The notes beneath the pieces were generated by a model that was given only the letters and a program-made list of their open reading frames with translations, made no database searches and had not been told where the DNA came from. Below, piece by piece: positions 6,699 through 14,754 of a stretch of 64,000 nt of DNA; the stretch's first letter is position 1; each line of letters begins with the position of its first letter. The translations under genes were made by a program, and so were the position numbers. This DNA comes from Lacinutrix sp. WUR7 (GTDB lineage: Bacteria; Bacteroidota; Bacteroidia; Flavobacteriales; Flavobacteriaceae), in the NCBI RefSeq assembly GCF_016864015.1, contig NZ_CP045067.1, positions 2,738,001 to 2,802,000 on the forward strand. The letters run 5' to 3'.

Positions 6699-9551
6699 AT
6701 GCCAAAAAACACGCAACTAAAATCGATTTTAATTATTGGTTCTGGACCAATTGTTATAGGGCAAGCCTGTGAGTTTGATTATTCAGGAACTCAAGCCTTA
6801 CGCTCCTTAAGAGAAGACGGTATAGAAACCGTTTTAATTAATTCTAATCCTGCAACTATCATGACAGATCCTTCTATGGCAGATCATGTATACTTGTTGC
6901 CTTTAACTACCAAGTCTTTAATTCAAATATTAAAAGAACATCCAGAAATTGATGCTGTTTTACCTACAATGGGAGGACAGACCGCTTTAAATTTGTGTAT
7001 TGAAGCAGATGAAAAAGGTATTTGGAAAGATTTTGGAGTCGAAATTATTGGTGTAGATATTGACGCTATTAATATTACCGAAGATAGAGAGAAGTTTAGA
7101 GAGCTTATGCTTAAAATTGGTGTGCCAATGGCGCCTCAAGCTACTGCAACTTCTTACTTAAAAGGAAAAGAAATCGCACAAGAGTTTGGTTTTCCTTTAA
7201 TTATTAGAGCTTCGTTCACTTTAGGTGGTGCTGGTGCTTCTTTTGTTCATAAAGAAGAAGACTTTGATGAATTGTTAACTCGCGGACTAGAGATTTCTCC
7301 AATCCATGAGGTAATGATCGATAAAGCATTAATAGGTTGGAAAGAATACGAATTAGAACTTTTACGTGATGCTAATGATAATGTAGTAATTATCTGTTCT
7401 ATTGAAAACATGGACCCTATCGGGATTCATACCGGAGATTCTATAACTGTAGCTCCAGCAATGACATTAAGTGATACGACGTATCAGAGAATGCGTGATA
7501 TGGCAATTCATATGATGCGCAGTATTGGTGATTTTGCTGGTGGATGTAATGTGCAGTTTGCAGTAAGTCCGGATGAAAACGAAGATATAATCGCTATTGA
7601 GATTAATCCTCGTGTTTCGCGTTCTTCCGCATTAGCGAGTAAAGCTACAGGATATCCTATTGCAAAAATTGCTGCAAAATTAGCTATTGGTTATCACTTA
7701 GATGAATTACAAAACCAAATTACAAAATCTACTTCGGCTTTATTTGAGCCTACTTTAGATTATGTAATTGTGAAAATACCGCGTTGGAACTTCGATAAAT
7801 TTGAAGGAAGTGATAGAACACTCGGACTACAAATGAAGTCTGTAGGTGAAGTCATGGGAATTGGTCGTTCGTTTCAAGAAGCATTACATAAAGCAACACA
7901 GTCTTTAGAAATTAAACGTAACGGATTAGGTGCAGATGGAAAAGGATATAAAGATTACGATCAAATTTTAAGCAAGCTGAAACATGCAAGTTGGGATCGT
8001 GTTTTTGTTATTTACGATGCTATTCAAATGGGAATTCCGTTAAGCAGAATTCATGAGATTACTAAAATCGACATGTGGTTCTTAAAGCAGTATGAAGAAT
8101 TATACATGCTGGAAAAAGAGATTTCCACTTTTAAAGTAGAAACCATTCAAAAAGATTTGTTACTAGAAGCTAAACAAAAAGGATATGGTGACAGACAAAT
8201 AGCACACATGCTTGGTTGTTTAGAAAGTCAGGTATACAATAAACGTGAAGAATTAGGTGTAAATAGAGTGTATAAATTAGTAGACACTTGTGCTGCAGAA
8301 TTTAAAGCAAAGACTCCTTATTATTACTCTACGTTTGAAAATGATGTAGAAACTGCAGACGGAAAACGTTACGCAGATAATGAAAGTGTGGTTTCCGATA
8401 AAAAGAAAATTATAGTTCTTGGTTCTGGTCCAAATAGAATTGGTCAAGGTATCGAGTTCGATTATTGTTGTGTTCATGGTGTTTTAGCTGCCGCGGAATG
8501 TGGTTATGAAACCATCATGATTAACTGTAATCCAGAAACGGTTTCTACCGATTTTGATACTGCAGATAAATTATACTTCGAACCTGTTTTTTGGGAACAT
8601 ATTTATGATATCATCAAACACGAAAAACCAGAAGGTGTTATCGTGCAACTTGGTGGACAAACGGCTTTAAAGCTTGCTGAAAAATTAGATAGATACGGAA
8701 TCAAAATTCTTGGTACTACCTATCAAGCTTTAGATTTAGCAGAAGATAGAGGTTTATTTTCTAACATGCTGAAAGAAAATAATATTCCATATCCAGAATT
8801 TGATATTGCTACAACAGCAGATGAAGCAGCTGCAATTGCAGATGTTTTAGACTTCCCAATATTGGTAAGACCTTCTTATGTACTTGGTGGACAAGGAATG
8901 AAGATTGTAATTAATAAGCAAGAACTGGAAAAACATGTTGTTGATTTATTAAGAAGAATGCCAGGAAATCAATTGCTTTTAGATCATTATTTAGATGGCG
9001 CAATAGAAGCAGAAGCAGATGCTATTTGTGATGGTGAAAACGTGTACATTATTGGTATAATGGAACATATTGAACCTTGCGGAATCCACTCTGGAGATAG
9101 TAATGCTACATTACCTCCTTTTAATTTAGGGGAGTTTGTAATGCAACAAATAAAAGACCACACTAAAAAAATTGCTTTGGCATTAAATACCGTAGGTTTA
9201 ATAAACATACAGTTTGCTATTAAAGATGATATTGTATACATTATTGAAGCAAATCCTAGAGCTTCACGTACAGTACCATTTATTTCTAAAGCTTATGGGG
9301 AGCCTTATGTAAACTATGCTACTAAAGTAATGTTAGGGGAGAAGAAGGTTACCGATTTCGACTTTAAACCACAACTTAAAGGATACGCAATTAAGCAACC
9401 AGTATTCTCTTTTAATAAGTTTCATAATGTAAATAAACAACTTGGGCCAGAAATGAAAAGTACAGGAGAAAGTATTTTATTTATCGATAGCTTAAAAGAT
9501 GATGAGTTTTATAATTTATATTCTAGACGAAAAATGTATTTGAGTAAGTAA
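6699..9551 (+). CDS. carB: Carbamoyl-phosphate synthase large subunit, short form
   Basis: Makes carbamoyl phosphate from bicarbonate, two ATP and glutamine-derived ammonia for pyrimidine and arginine synthesis. Two homologous ATP-grasp halves are visible: SILIIGSGPIVIGQACEFDYSG near residue 10 and IIVLGSGPNRIGQGIEFDYC near 570, each followed by TNPRVSR/EANPRASR-type segments and joined by the oligomerisation domain (about 405-555). The protein ends at 950 aa, about where the second synthetase domain ends; the ~130-residue MGS-like allosteric domain of the E. coli enzyme is missing. The small subunit is not in this window. The gene is intact, so the short form is likely native. Confidence 0.95.
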   Translation: MPKNTQLKSILIIGSGPIVIGQACEFDYSGTQALRSLREDGIETVLINSNPATIMTDPSMADHVYLLPLTTKSLIQILKEHPEIDAVLPTMGGQTALNLCIEADEKGIWKDFGVEIIGVDIDAINITEDREKFRELMLKIGVPMAPQATATSYLKGKEIAQEFGFPLIIRASFTLGGAGASFVHKEEDFDELLTRGLEISPIHEVMIDKALIGWKEYELELLRDANDNVVIICSIENMDPIGIHTGDSITVAPAMTLSDTTYQRMRDMAIHMMRSIGDFAGGCNVQFAVSPDENEDIIAIEINPRVSRSSALASKATGYPIAKIAAKLAIGYHLDELQNQITKSTSALFEPTLDYVIVKIPRWNFDKFEGSDRTLGLQMKSVGEVMGIGRSFQEALHKATQSLEIKRNGLGADGKGYKDYDQILSKLKHASWDRVFVIYDAIQMGIPLSRIHEITKIDMWFLKQYEELYMLEKEISTFKVETIQKDLLLEAKQKGYGDRQIAHMLGCLESQVYNKREELGVNRVYKLVDTCAAEFKAKTPYYYSTFENDVETADGKRYADNESVVSDKKKIIVLGSGPNRIGQGIEFDYCCVHGVLAAAECGYETIMINCNPETVSTDFDTADKLYFEPVFWEHIYDIIKHEKPEGVIVQLGGQTALKLAEKLDRYGIKILGTTYQALDLAEDRGLFSNMLKENNIPYPEFDIATTADEAAAIADVLDFPILVRPSYVLGGQGMKIVINKQELEKHVVDLLRRMPGNQLLLDHYLDGAIEAEADAICDGENVYIIGIMEHIEPCGIHSGDSNATLPPFNLGEFVMQQIKDHTKKIALALNTVGLINIQFAIKDDIVYIIEANPRASRTVPFISKAYGEPYVNYATKVMLGEKKVTDFDFKPQLKGYAIKQPVFSFNKFHNVNKQLGPEMKSTGESILFIDSLKDDEFYNLYSRRKMYLSK

Positions 9552-9620
9552 TATTTTTTGTTTTTATTGTTAAATGAGTTATTTTTAGAGTGTTAAACAT
9601 TGTTAATCAATATTTTAAAC

Positions 9621-10448
9621 ATGAAAAAAAATAACTCATTTTACTTTACTCTATTGTGTATTCCTATTTTTGCAATGCTATTTCTTTCTTATAGTTCTGG
9701 TCAAACCGTGTATTATGTTTCGGGTTCTCCATCAGATAATATGGATGCTTTAAATGAGCAAGGTAATGGGCTTATTGGTAATTGTTCTACCTGTCATACC
9801 GGTAATGCTGTAATTACAAATAGCTCTACCATTTCTTTGATTGTTCCTTCAGATTATGAATTAGATACTAGGTATTCTATTACAGTATCTTCTAGTTCTA
9901 GTGCAGCAAGACAAGGGTTTCAAATGTCTGTGGAAGATACAGCGAATATGAAAGTAGGGGACTTTGAAGGGGATGGATTTAGTACGCAAGCATTTGTTAG
10001 TCCTATAGTGAATAGAGGAGAAGCTATAACGAATACTGGTAATGGTTCTTATCAAAATTCTTGGACTTTTGATTGGACTTCTCCCGCAACCAACGTTGGT
10101 CCAGTAACATTTTACGTAGCTTTAAATGAATCTAATTTTGATAACAATACAACAGGTGATCAAATTCACTTAAAGCAATCTTCTTCTAATTTATTATCTA
10201 CAGAGAACGCTGTTTTTAAAGATTTAAAAGTATATCCTAATCCGGGTCAAGATTTTGTAACCATTGGCTTACCTGCAAATATAGAAAACACGATAGTTAC
10301 TGGTTTCGATTTTCTTGGTAAACAAATATTAGTTCAAGATGTAACAGCTAACAACACTATCGATGTTTCTTCTTGGCAAGCAGGAGTTTATTTAATGCAT
10401 GTAACAAATGATAAAGGATCTATTACAAAGCGCTTTGTAAAGCAATAG
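9621..10448 (+). CDS. T9SS protein with Reeler-like (choice-of-anchor V) domain
   Basis: A 275-aa secreted protein. ATG 9621 is preferred to the TTG at 9600 because it opens directly into a signal peptide (MKKNNSFYFTLLCIPIFAML). The mature region starts with a CSTCHTG motif, followed by an Ig-like beta domain (LIVPSDYELDTRYSITV) typical of choice-of-anchor V/Reeler-like proteins. The CxxCH string looks like a heme-c site, but in this family it is a conserved part of the domain and heme binding is unproven. The last ~75 residues are a type A sorting domain (LKVYPNPGQDFV, GVYLMHVTNDKGSITKRFVKQ). Confidence 0.85.
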   Translation: MKKNNSFYFTLLCIPIFAMLFLSYSSGQTVYYVSGSPSDNMDALNEQGNGLIGNCSTCHTGNAVITNSSTISLIVPSDYELDTRYSITVSSSSSAARQGFQMSVEDTANMKVGDFEGDGFSTQAFVSPIVNRGEAITNTGNGSYQNSWTFDWTSPATNVGPVTFYVALNESNFDNNTTGDQIHLKQSSSNLLSTENAVFKDLKVYPNPGQDFVTIGLPANIENTIVTGFDFLGKQILVQDVTANNTIDVSSWQAGVYLMHVTNDKGSITKRFVKQ

Positions 10449-10525
10449 GTTTGCCAAGCTTTCTCTAGATGGAAAGGCTATAAAAAAAACTGTAATTCAA
10501 ATAATTAGGATATCTCATAAGAAAG

Positions 10526-11230
10526 TTAGTTTAATGACAGAAACAATAACCCTGTTAGTATAGCAATACCAAAACTAATAAGCGTTCCAATTAATATGTA
10601 TTCGGTAAGTTTTCGGTGTTTCGATTCTTTTAAATCACCAAATCTAAAAACAGATTTTGCAGTGATTAAAAAACCAACAGCTTCCCAATGTCCAACAACA
10701 ACAAAAATAAAGACTAAAAGACGTTCTAAGATCCCAATGTATTTTCCTGCATCTTTAAGGGATTCATTATTTTCTGTAAGTTTCGAAATATTCCATTTTG
10801 TGAAAATGGTTTTCATGATGATAGAAACCGGTTGCGTTAAAAATGCCAAACAGGTTAATAAAAGTAAATTTTCTTCCGTAAAAAGCGCTTTAAAATCTAT
10901 TGCTGTATTGGTATATATATAATAGGTTATTAGAATTACTAGTATATGAAGTGCTTGATCTATAAAAAAGAGTAAGCGTTTTGTTTTTTTCTTTTGAATT
11001 TGAAGCTTAATAGCATCTATAATAAAGTGTGAAACACCAATTAGCAGTACTACTGGCCAAAGAGAAAGATCCCAAAGGATTACGAGTAATAATATAATAT
11101 GAATTAATATATGAAAATATAATTTTGGAGATTTTAACTTTTTGCGCTCTTTATCTTTAACCCATTTTTGTGGTTGTAAAAAGAAATCACCAATGATGTG
11201 TGCTAATAAAAGTTTAATAAGTAGTATCAT
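10526..11230 (-). CDS. DUF3307 membrane protein
   Basis: A 234-aa protein with about six hydrophobic segments. The N-terminus LLLAHIIGDFFLQPQKWVKDK with HIIGDFFLQ is the DUF3307 hallmark, followed by HILIHIILLL and GVSHFIIDAIK. The molecular role is unknown. Its start overlaps the end of satD by 4 nt, so the two are translationally coupled; this gene pair is common in several phyla and suggests one functional unit. Confidence 0.85.
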   Translation of the reverse strand: MILLIKLLLAHIIGDFFLQPQKWVKDKERKKLKSPKLYFHILIHIILLLVILWDLSLWPVVLLIGVSHFIIDAIKLQIQKKKTKRLLFFIDQALHILVILITYYIYTNTAIDFKALFTEENLLLLTCLAFLTQPVSIIMKTIFTKWNISKLTENNESLKDAGKYIGILERLLVFIFVVVGHWEAVGFLITAKSVFRFGDLKESKHRKLTEYILIGTLISFGIAILTGLLFLSLN

Positions 11231-11841
11231 ATTAAGATGCTTATTTTTTTCTTATACATGTTGTTTAAAGCTAAAATTTCATCCAGATTCGCACGTTTTA
11301 TACGTTTACTAATAGCATTTTGATTAGTACCTATTAATTTTGCTAAATCTTCTTGTAATGCTTTAGGGTTTTCTAAAGTTAATTTAACAATTTCTGCCGA
11401 ATTAACTGTCCAATGATCCATACTAATTAATGCTAGTTTGAAATATAGATTCAACTCGTCATTAAGTATTTGTGATTTCGTTTTTATTTTTAGGTTTTGT
11501 TTTTCCTTTTTTAAAGTCTCAAAAGTTTCCCCTGAAAATATAAAAGCTTCTCCATTAGATTCTGTAACATCTTTGCCTTGATATGTTTTTTCGCCAATAC
11601 CAATAGCCAACCTAACATCTAATCCTTTTATCATTTTTATTGCTGCTTTTATATAAATAGCAGCTTCAAAACTTTTGGTGATGTCTTTAATTTCAATTTG
11701 AAAACTGTCTCCACGATAAATTTCCCATAGTGTATTGTCTGTTTCTAAATACGATAGAGCAGCTTTTAAATGGCTAAGCCAAATCTCTGGATTTTTTTGT
11801 CCGCGGGATTTGATAATATCTCCTGTTATTATGCTTGTCAT
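11227..11841 (-). CDS. SatD family protein with C-terminal HTH
   Basis: A 204-aa protein. The N-terminal part (TSIITGDIIKSRG, LWEIYRGDSFQIEI, LDVRLAIGIGEK, ESNGEAFIFSGETFE) is the SatD signature and recalls a nucleotide-cyclase-like fold. The C-terminus (LENPKALQEDLAKLIGTNQNAISKRIKRANLDEI) is a helix-turn-helix of the sigma-like type, so it may bind DNA. It is the first gene of an operon with DUF3307. The promoter lies inside an array of six dyads; auto-regulation by this HTH is a direct hypothesis. Confidence 0.85.
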   Translation of the reverse strand: MTSIITGDIIKSRGQKNPEIWLSHLKAALSYLETDNTLWEIYRGDSFQIEIKDITKSFEAAIYIKAAIKMIKGLDVRLAIGIGEKTYQGKDVTESNGEAFIFSGETFETLKKEKQNLKIKTKSQILNDELNLYFKLALISMDHWTVNSAEIVKLTLENPKALQEDLAKLIGTNQNAISKRIKRANLDEILALNNMYKKKISILI

Positions 11842-11853
11842 TCGTTTTGATTT

Positions 11854-12015
11854 TTATCATATTTTTAAATGATAATTATATTTATCGCTTAATTTAGTGA
11901 TAAATATAATTATCACTTTATTGCGTGATAATCAAATATATTCCTTTTTTATGGAATAATCAAGTTTATTCCTTTAAAAGGGAATATTTTTATTTATTCC
12001 TTAATAGTGGAATAA
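11854..12015. promoter_or_regulatory. Array of six dyad operators, exact 28-bp period
   Basis: Six 22-bp dyads (7-bp arm, 8-bp centre, 7-bp arm) start at 11854, 11882, 11910, 11938, 11966 and 11994, with 6 bp between neighbours. Units 1-3 have arms TTATCAC-type/GTGATAA-type; units 4-6 have arms TTATTCC-type/GGAATAA-type. A decayed seventh right arm GGAGTAT is at 12037-12043, in phase. The array fills the space before satD and overlaps its predicted promoter. Confidence 0.85.
11933..11963 (-). promoter_or_regulatory. satD promoter inside the operator array
   Basis: On the minus strand, TTG (11963-11961), 20-nt spacer, TATATTTG (11940-11933): both elements at consensus. The -7 element spans the gap between units 3 and 4 and the start point (about 11926) falls in unit 3, so proteins bound to units 3 and 4 would block RNA polymerase. 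Confidence 0.7.
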
Positions 12016-12057
12016 TCATGAATATGTAGTTTGTAGGGAGTATTAATAGGAATAAAA

Positions 12058-12621
12058 CTAACTAGAAAAGTGATCTGGTAAATCAATGCGAACACGATGA
12101 TCTTTTAATTCATTGAAATAGTTTTCCAAAGAAAAGTCTACATGATTAAACTCTTCTTGTCTTGCTCTGTGGTTTTCGTTACGATTTATTGCTTTTAAAA
12201 AACGAACTACTTCTTTTTTATCATTTAATATTAAACCGGGAACAATTACCGATTTGCCTGCATCGTCTTTAGCAACCATTGTAAAATAAGAAGAATTACA
12301 ATGTTTGGTTTCACCAGTTCTAATATTTTCTGCTTCTACACGAATACCAACAACCATAGAGGTGCTACCAACATAATTAACAGAGGCTTTCATAGTTACA
12401 AGATCGCCAATTTCTATCGGACTTAAAAAATCGACCGTATTTACAGAAGCAGTAACACAATAGGTTTCCGAATGTTTGGAACCACAAGCAAAAGCGATTT
12501 CATCCATTAAACTTAAAATATAACCACCATGAATTTTTCCACCAAAATTGGAGTGGGATGGTTGCATGAGTAATGATATACTTATACGAGAAGAATCTAC
12601 AGTTTTAAATTTTAGTTTCAT
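12058..12621 (-). CDS. Acyl-CoA thioesterase, hotdog fold
   Basis: A 187-aa hotdog-fold thioesterase that hydrolyses acyl-CoA to the acid and CoA. Family marks are NFGGKIHGGYILSLMDEIAFACGS with the helix-borne acid (MDE), VTASVNTVDFLSPIEIGD, and VGIRVEAENIRTGE. They match YciA/BFIT-type cytoplasmic enzymes. The last ~50 residues are an extra acidic-basic tail. It is followed by the 121-aa gene upstream on the same strand with one base between them, so they are co-transcribed. Confidence 0.88.
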   Translation of the reverse strand: MKLKFKTVDSSRISISLLMQPSHSNFGGKIHGGYILSLMDEIAFACGSKHSETYCVTASVNTVDFLSPIEIGDLVTMKASVNYVGSTSMVVGIRVEAENIRTGETKHCNSSYFTMVAKDDAGKSVIVPGLILNDKKEVVRFLKAINRNENHRARQEEFNHVDFSLENYFNELKDHRVRIDLPDHFSS

Positions 12622-12622
12622 A

Positions 12623-12988
12623 TTAGTATCTATTGTTTCGTGAGGTGTCTTCTTCTACTTTGGTGATAAAATATTTGGTATCTCCCAACCAAAATAAGGT
12701 TTTGTAACGTTCAAAATACGTTAGTTTTACAAACTTGCCTTGTAAGCGATTTAAGTCTTTTATGGCTTGTTCTTCTTTGTCTTCTACAGAAAATTTAAAC
12801 ATTTGTGCTTCAGAAACACCTTGGCTAATTTCGCCTTCCCAAGTTTTAAATAGTACTCCTTTGCTTGTAAATTTAACTAATTGTCCAGATCTAACACCTT
12901 CACTATAGGTTGCAAAATAGATAAAGCAGAAATATGCAGCTGCTATGAACACTATGGTAATGAATACTTTTATTAAAAATTTTATCAT
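12623..12988 (-). CDS. Conserved membrane-anchored protein, unknown function
   Basis: A 121-aa protein with one N-terminal hydrophobic segment (about residues 4-27), then a beta-rich region (GQLVKFTSKGVLFKTWEGEI, LQGKFVKLTYFERYKTLFWLGDTKYFI). I recognise it as a small flavobacterial conserved protein; the label 6-phosphogluconate dehydrogenase sometimes attached to such proteins has no support in this sequence. It lies directly before the thioesterase. Confidence 0.7.
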   Translation of the reverse strand: MIKFLIKVFITIVFIAAAYFCFIYFATYSEGVRSGQLVKFTSKGVLFKTWEGEISQGVSEAQMFKFSVEDKEEQAIKDLNRLQGKFVKLTYFERYKTLFWLGDTKYFITKVEEDTSRNNRY

Positions 12989-13034
12989 AATATGTATATG
13001 CTAATCGTTAGATGCAGCGCGTTTTGTAATGGTT

Positions 13035-13292
13035 TTAGACTTCGTGTCTTTTTTCTTTAATACCAATTTCAGTTTCCATTCTATAAAAAATACCAATAGC
13101 AGATAATAAGATTCCTAATAATAAAGTTATAATAATAATGAACATATCAAAATCTGGTTTGTTTATGATACTATATCCAGAAATTAGTAAAACAAGTGCA
13201 AAGCTAACTAAACCAACACCAATAACTAATACTCTATAATAACGAAAGCGTAAAAACCATTTATATATAGTATCTATTTTTTTCTTATTCAT
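13035..13292 (-). CDS. Small two-TM membrane protein
   Basis: An 85-aa protein with two hydrophobic segments (about 19-40 and 50-69) between basic ends. Function unknown. Its start overlaps the end of rmuC by 8 nt, which indicates coupling in one operon running rmuC, this gene, the 121-aa protein and the thioesterase. Confidence 0.7.
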   Translation of the reverse strand: MNKKKIDTIYKWFLRFRYYRVLVIGVGLVSFALVLLISGYSIINKPDFDMFIIIITLLLGILLSAIGIFYRMETEIGIKEKRHEV

Positions 13293-14673
13293 TATCTTCT
13301 TTAGCGCGTTTTATAATGGGTTCTGGTAATGCTTTTTTTGCTTTGGCTCCTAGTTTCTTTATTTTTTCAACGCTAGTTATAAGATTTCCTTTTCCTTCCA
13401 CTAATTTATTCATAGCAGCAGAATAGTCTGTTTTTGCAGCATCAATCTTTTTTCCAACTCCGGTTAAATCGGTTACTAAACCATGAAATTTATCATATAA
13501 AGCACCAGCTTGCCTAGCAATTTCAATGGCATTTTGTTGTTGTTTTTCATTATTCCACATACTATCTACCGTTCTTAAAGTAGCCAATAGCGTAGAAGGT
13601 GTAACAATTACTATATTTTTCTCGAATGCTTTATTATAAATGGAATTGTCGGCATTAATGGCAACCGCAAAAGCAGGTTCAATTGGAATAAATAGCAATA
13701 CAAAATCCGGACTTTCAATATCGTATAAATCTTCGTATTTCTTTTCAGAAAGCTGATCTACATGTCTTCTAATCGAATTGATATGTGCTTTTAAGTACGT
13801 TTCACGCTCATCATCTTCGGCATTTACATAACGCTCATAATCTGTTAAAGACACTTTACTGTCAATAATCATTTTTTTGTTATCTGGTAAATGCAATACA
13901 ATATCCGGAAGCACTCTTGTACCATCTTCTCTGGTGAAATTTTGCTGTACAAAGTACTCTCTGTCTTTTTCTAATCCCGATTTTTCAAGAACACGTTCTA
14001 AGACTAATTCGCCCCAATTTCCTTGCATTTTACTATCTCCTTTTAAGGCTCTAGTAAGGTTTGTAGCTTCTTTAGTCATTTGTTGGTTTAAATCTTTTAA
14101 ACCTAATAATTGTTCTTTTAAAGCAGAATGCATACTGATGCTTTCCTTTTGGGTATCGTCTACTTTCTTTTCAAAAATTTGAATTTTCTCTTGAAGCGGA
14201 TGTAATATTTGTTGGATATTTTCTTTATTCTGAAGGGTGAATTTTTCAGATTTAGCATCTAAAATTTTATTTGCAAGATTTTCAAAATCGGTACGAAGTC
14301 TTTTTTGTTGTTCTTCAAGTTCTTCGTCTCTTTTTAAATTCAGTTTCTGAAGGTTTTCAAACTCGGTATTCTTTCTTGCTAATTCTTGATTTAAGAAATC
14401 TTTTTCACGACGGATGCTTTCACGTTCTGTTTCAATTTTAGAAATAGTTTCTCTAAGTTCATTTAACTGCGCAGTAAACGTGGTGTTTTGTTTTTCGTTT
14501 TCGGTATTATGAAACTGTTTAAAATCGGTTAACTGTTGTTGTAAATTATTGTTGCGTTCCTCTAAAGTGCTTTTTTCGCTTTTACTTTTCATTTTAGCGA
14601 ATAGCATACCAAGATATGCACCAATTGCTGCAGAAATAAGAATAGAAATAATAAGAATAATACTGTCGTTCAT
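13285..14673 (-). CDS. rmuC: DNA recombination protein RmuC
   Basis: A 462-aa protein. One N-terminal TM (residues ~4-24), a long coiled coil (~30-190), then the RmuC nuclease-like core: KGDSKMQGNWGELVLERVLEKSGL, GTRVLPDIVLHLPDNKKMIIDSKVSL and PDFVLLFIPIEPAF. These fit the PD-(D/E)XK-like RmuC family, which limits inversions and rearrangements of DNA. A -7 element TATCTTTG lies 19 nt before the ATG. Confidence 0.93.
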   Translation of the reverse strand: MNDSIILIISILISAAIGAYLGMLFAKMKSKSEKSTLEERNNNLQQQLTDFKQFHNTENEKQNTTFTAQLNELRETISKIETERESIRREKDFLNQELARKNTEFENLQKLNLKRDEELEEQQKRLRTDFENLANKILDAKSEKFTLQNKENIQQILHPLQEKIQIFEKKVDDTQKESISMHSALKEQLLGLKDLNQQMTKEATNLTRALKGDSKMQGNWGELVLERVLEKSGLEKDREYFVQQNFTREDGTRVLPDIVLHLPDNKKMIIDSKVSLTDYERYVNAEDDERETYLKAHINSIRRHVDQLSEKKYEDLYDIESPDFVLLFIPIEPAFAVAINADNSIYNKAFEKNIVIVTPSTLLATLRTVDSMWNNEKQQQNAIEIARQAGALYDKFHGLVTDLTGVGKKIDAAKTDYSAAMNKLVEGKGNLITSVEKIKKLGAKAKKALPEPIIKRAKEDNE

Positions 14674-14691
14674 TTAAAATAGAAGTTTATC

Positions 14692-14699
14692 CAAAGATA
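14692..14699 (-). promoter_or_regulatory. -7 element of rmuC
   Basis: On the minus strand TATCTTTG, matching TAnnTTTG; leader of about 13 nt. Confidence 0.45.
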
Positions 14700-14754
14700 A
14701 ATTTTTATTCAGAAATAAAACGAATGAATAAGAAATGATTTAACAGTCGGTTGT

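Noticed and set aside
9651-9810. Heme c attachment in the T9SS protein (CSTCH)
   Set aside because: The motif is a regular part of choice-of-anchor V/Reeler-like domains; I did not call it a cytochrome.
10449-10500. Terminator after the Reeler-like T9SS gene
   Set aside because: AGCTTTC/GAAAGGCT pairs only imperfectly; too weak to list.
11854-12015. CRISPR array or origin iterons
   Set aside because: The 28-bp period has conserved dyads and only 6-8 variable bases; there is no cas, rep or dnaA gene nearby. Operators fit better because a promoter lies inside.
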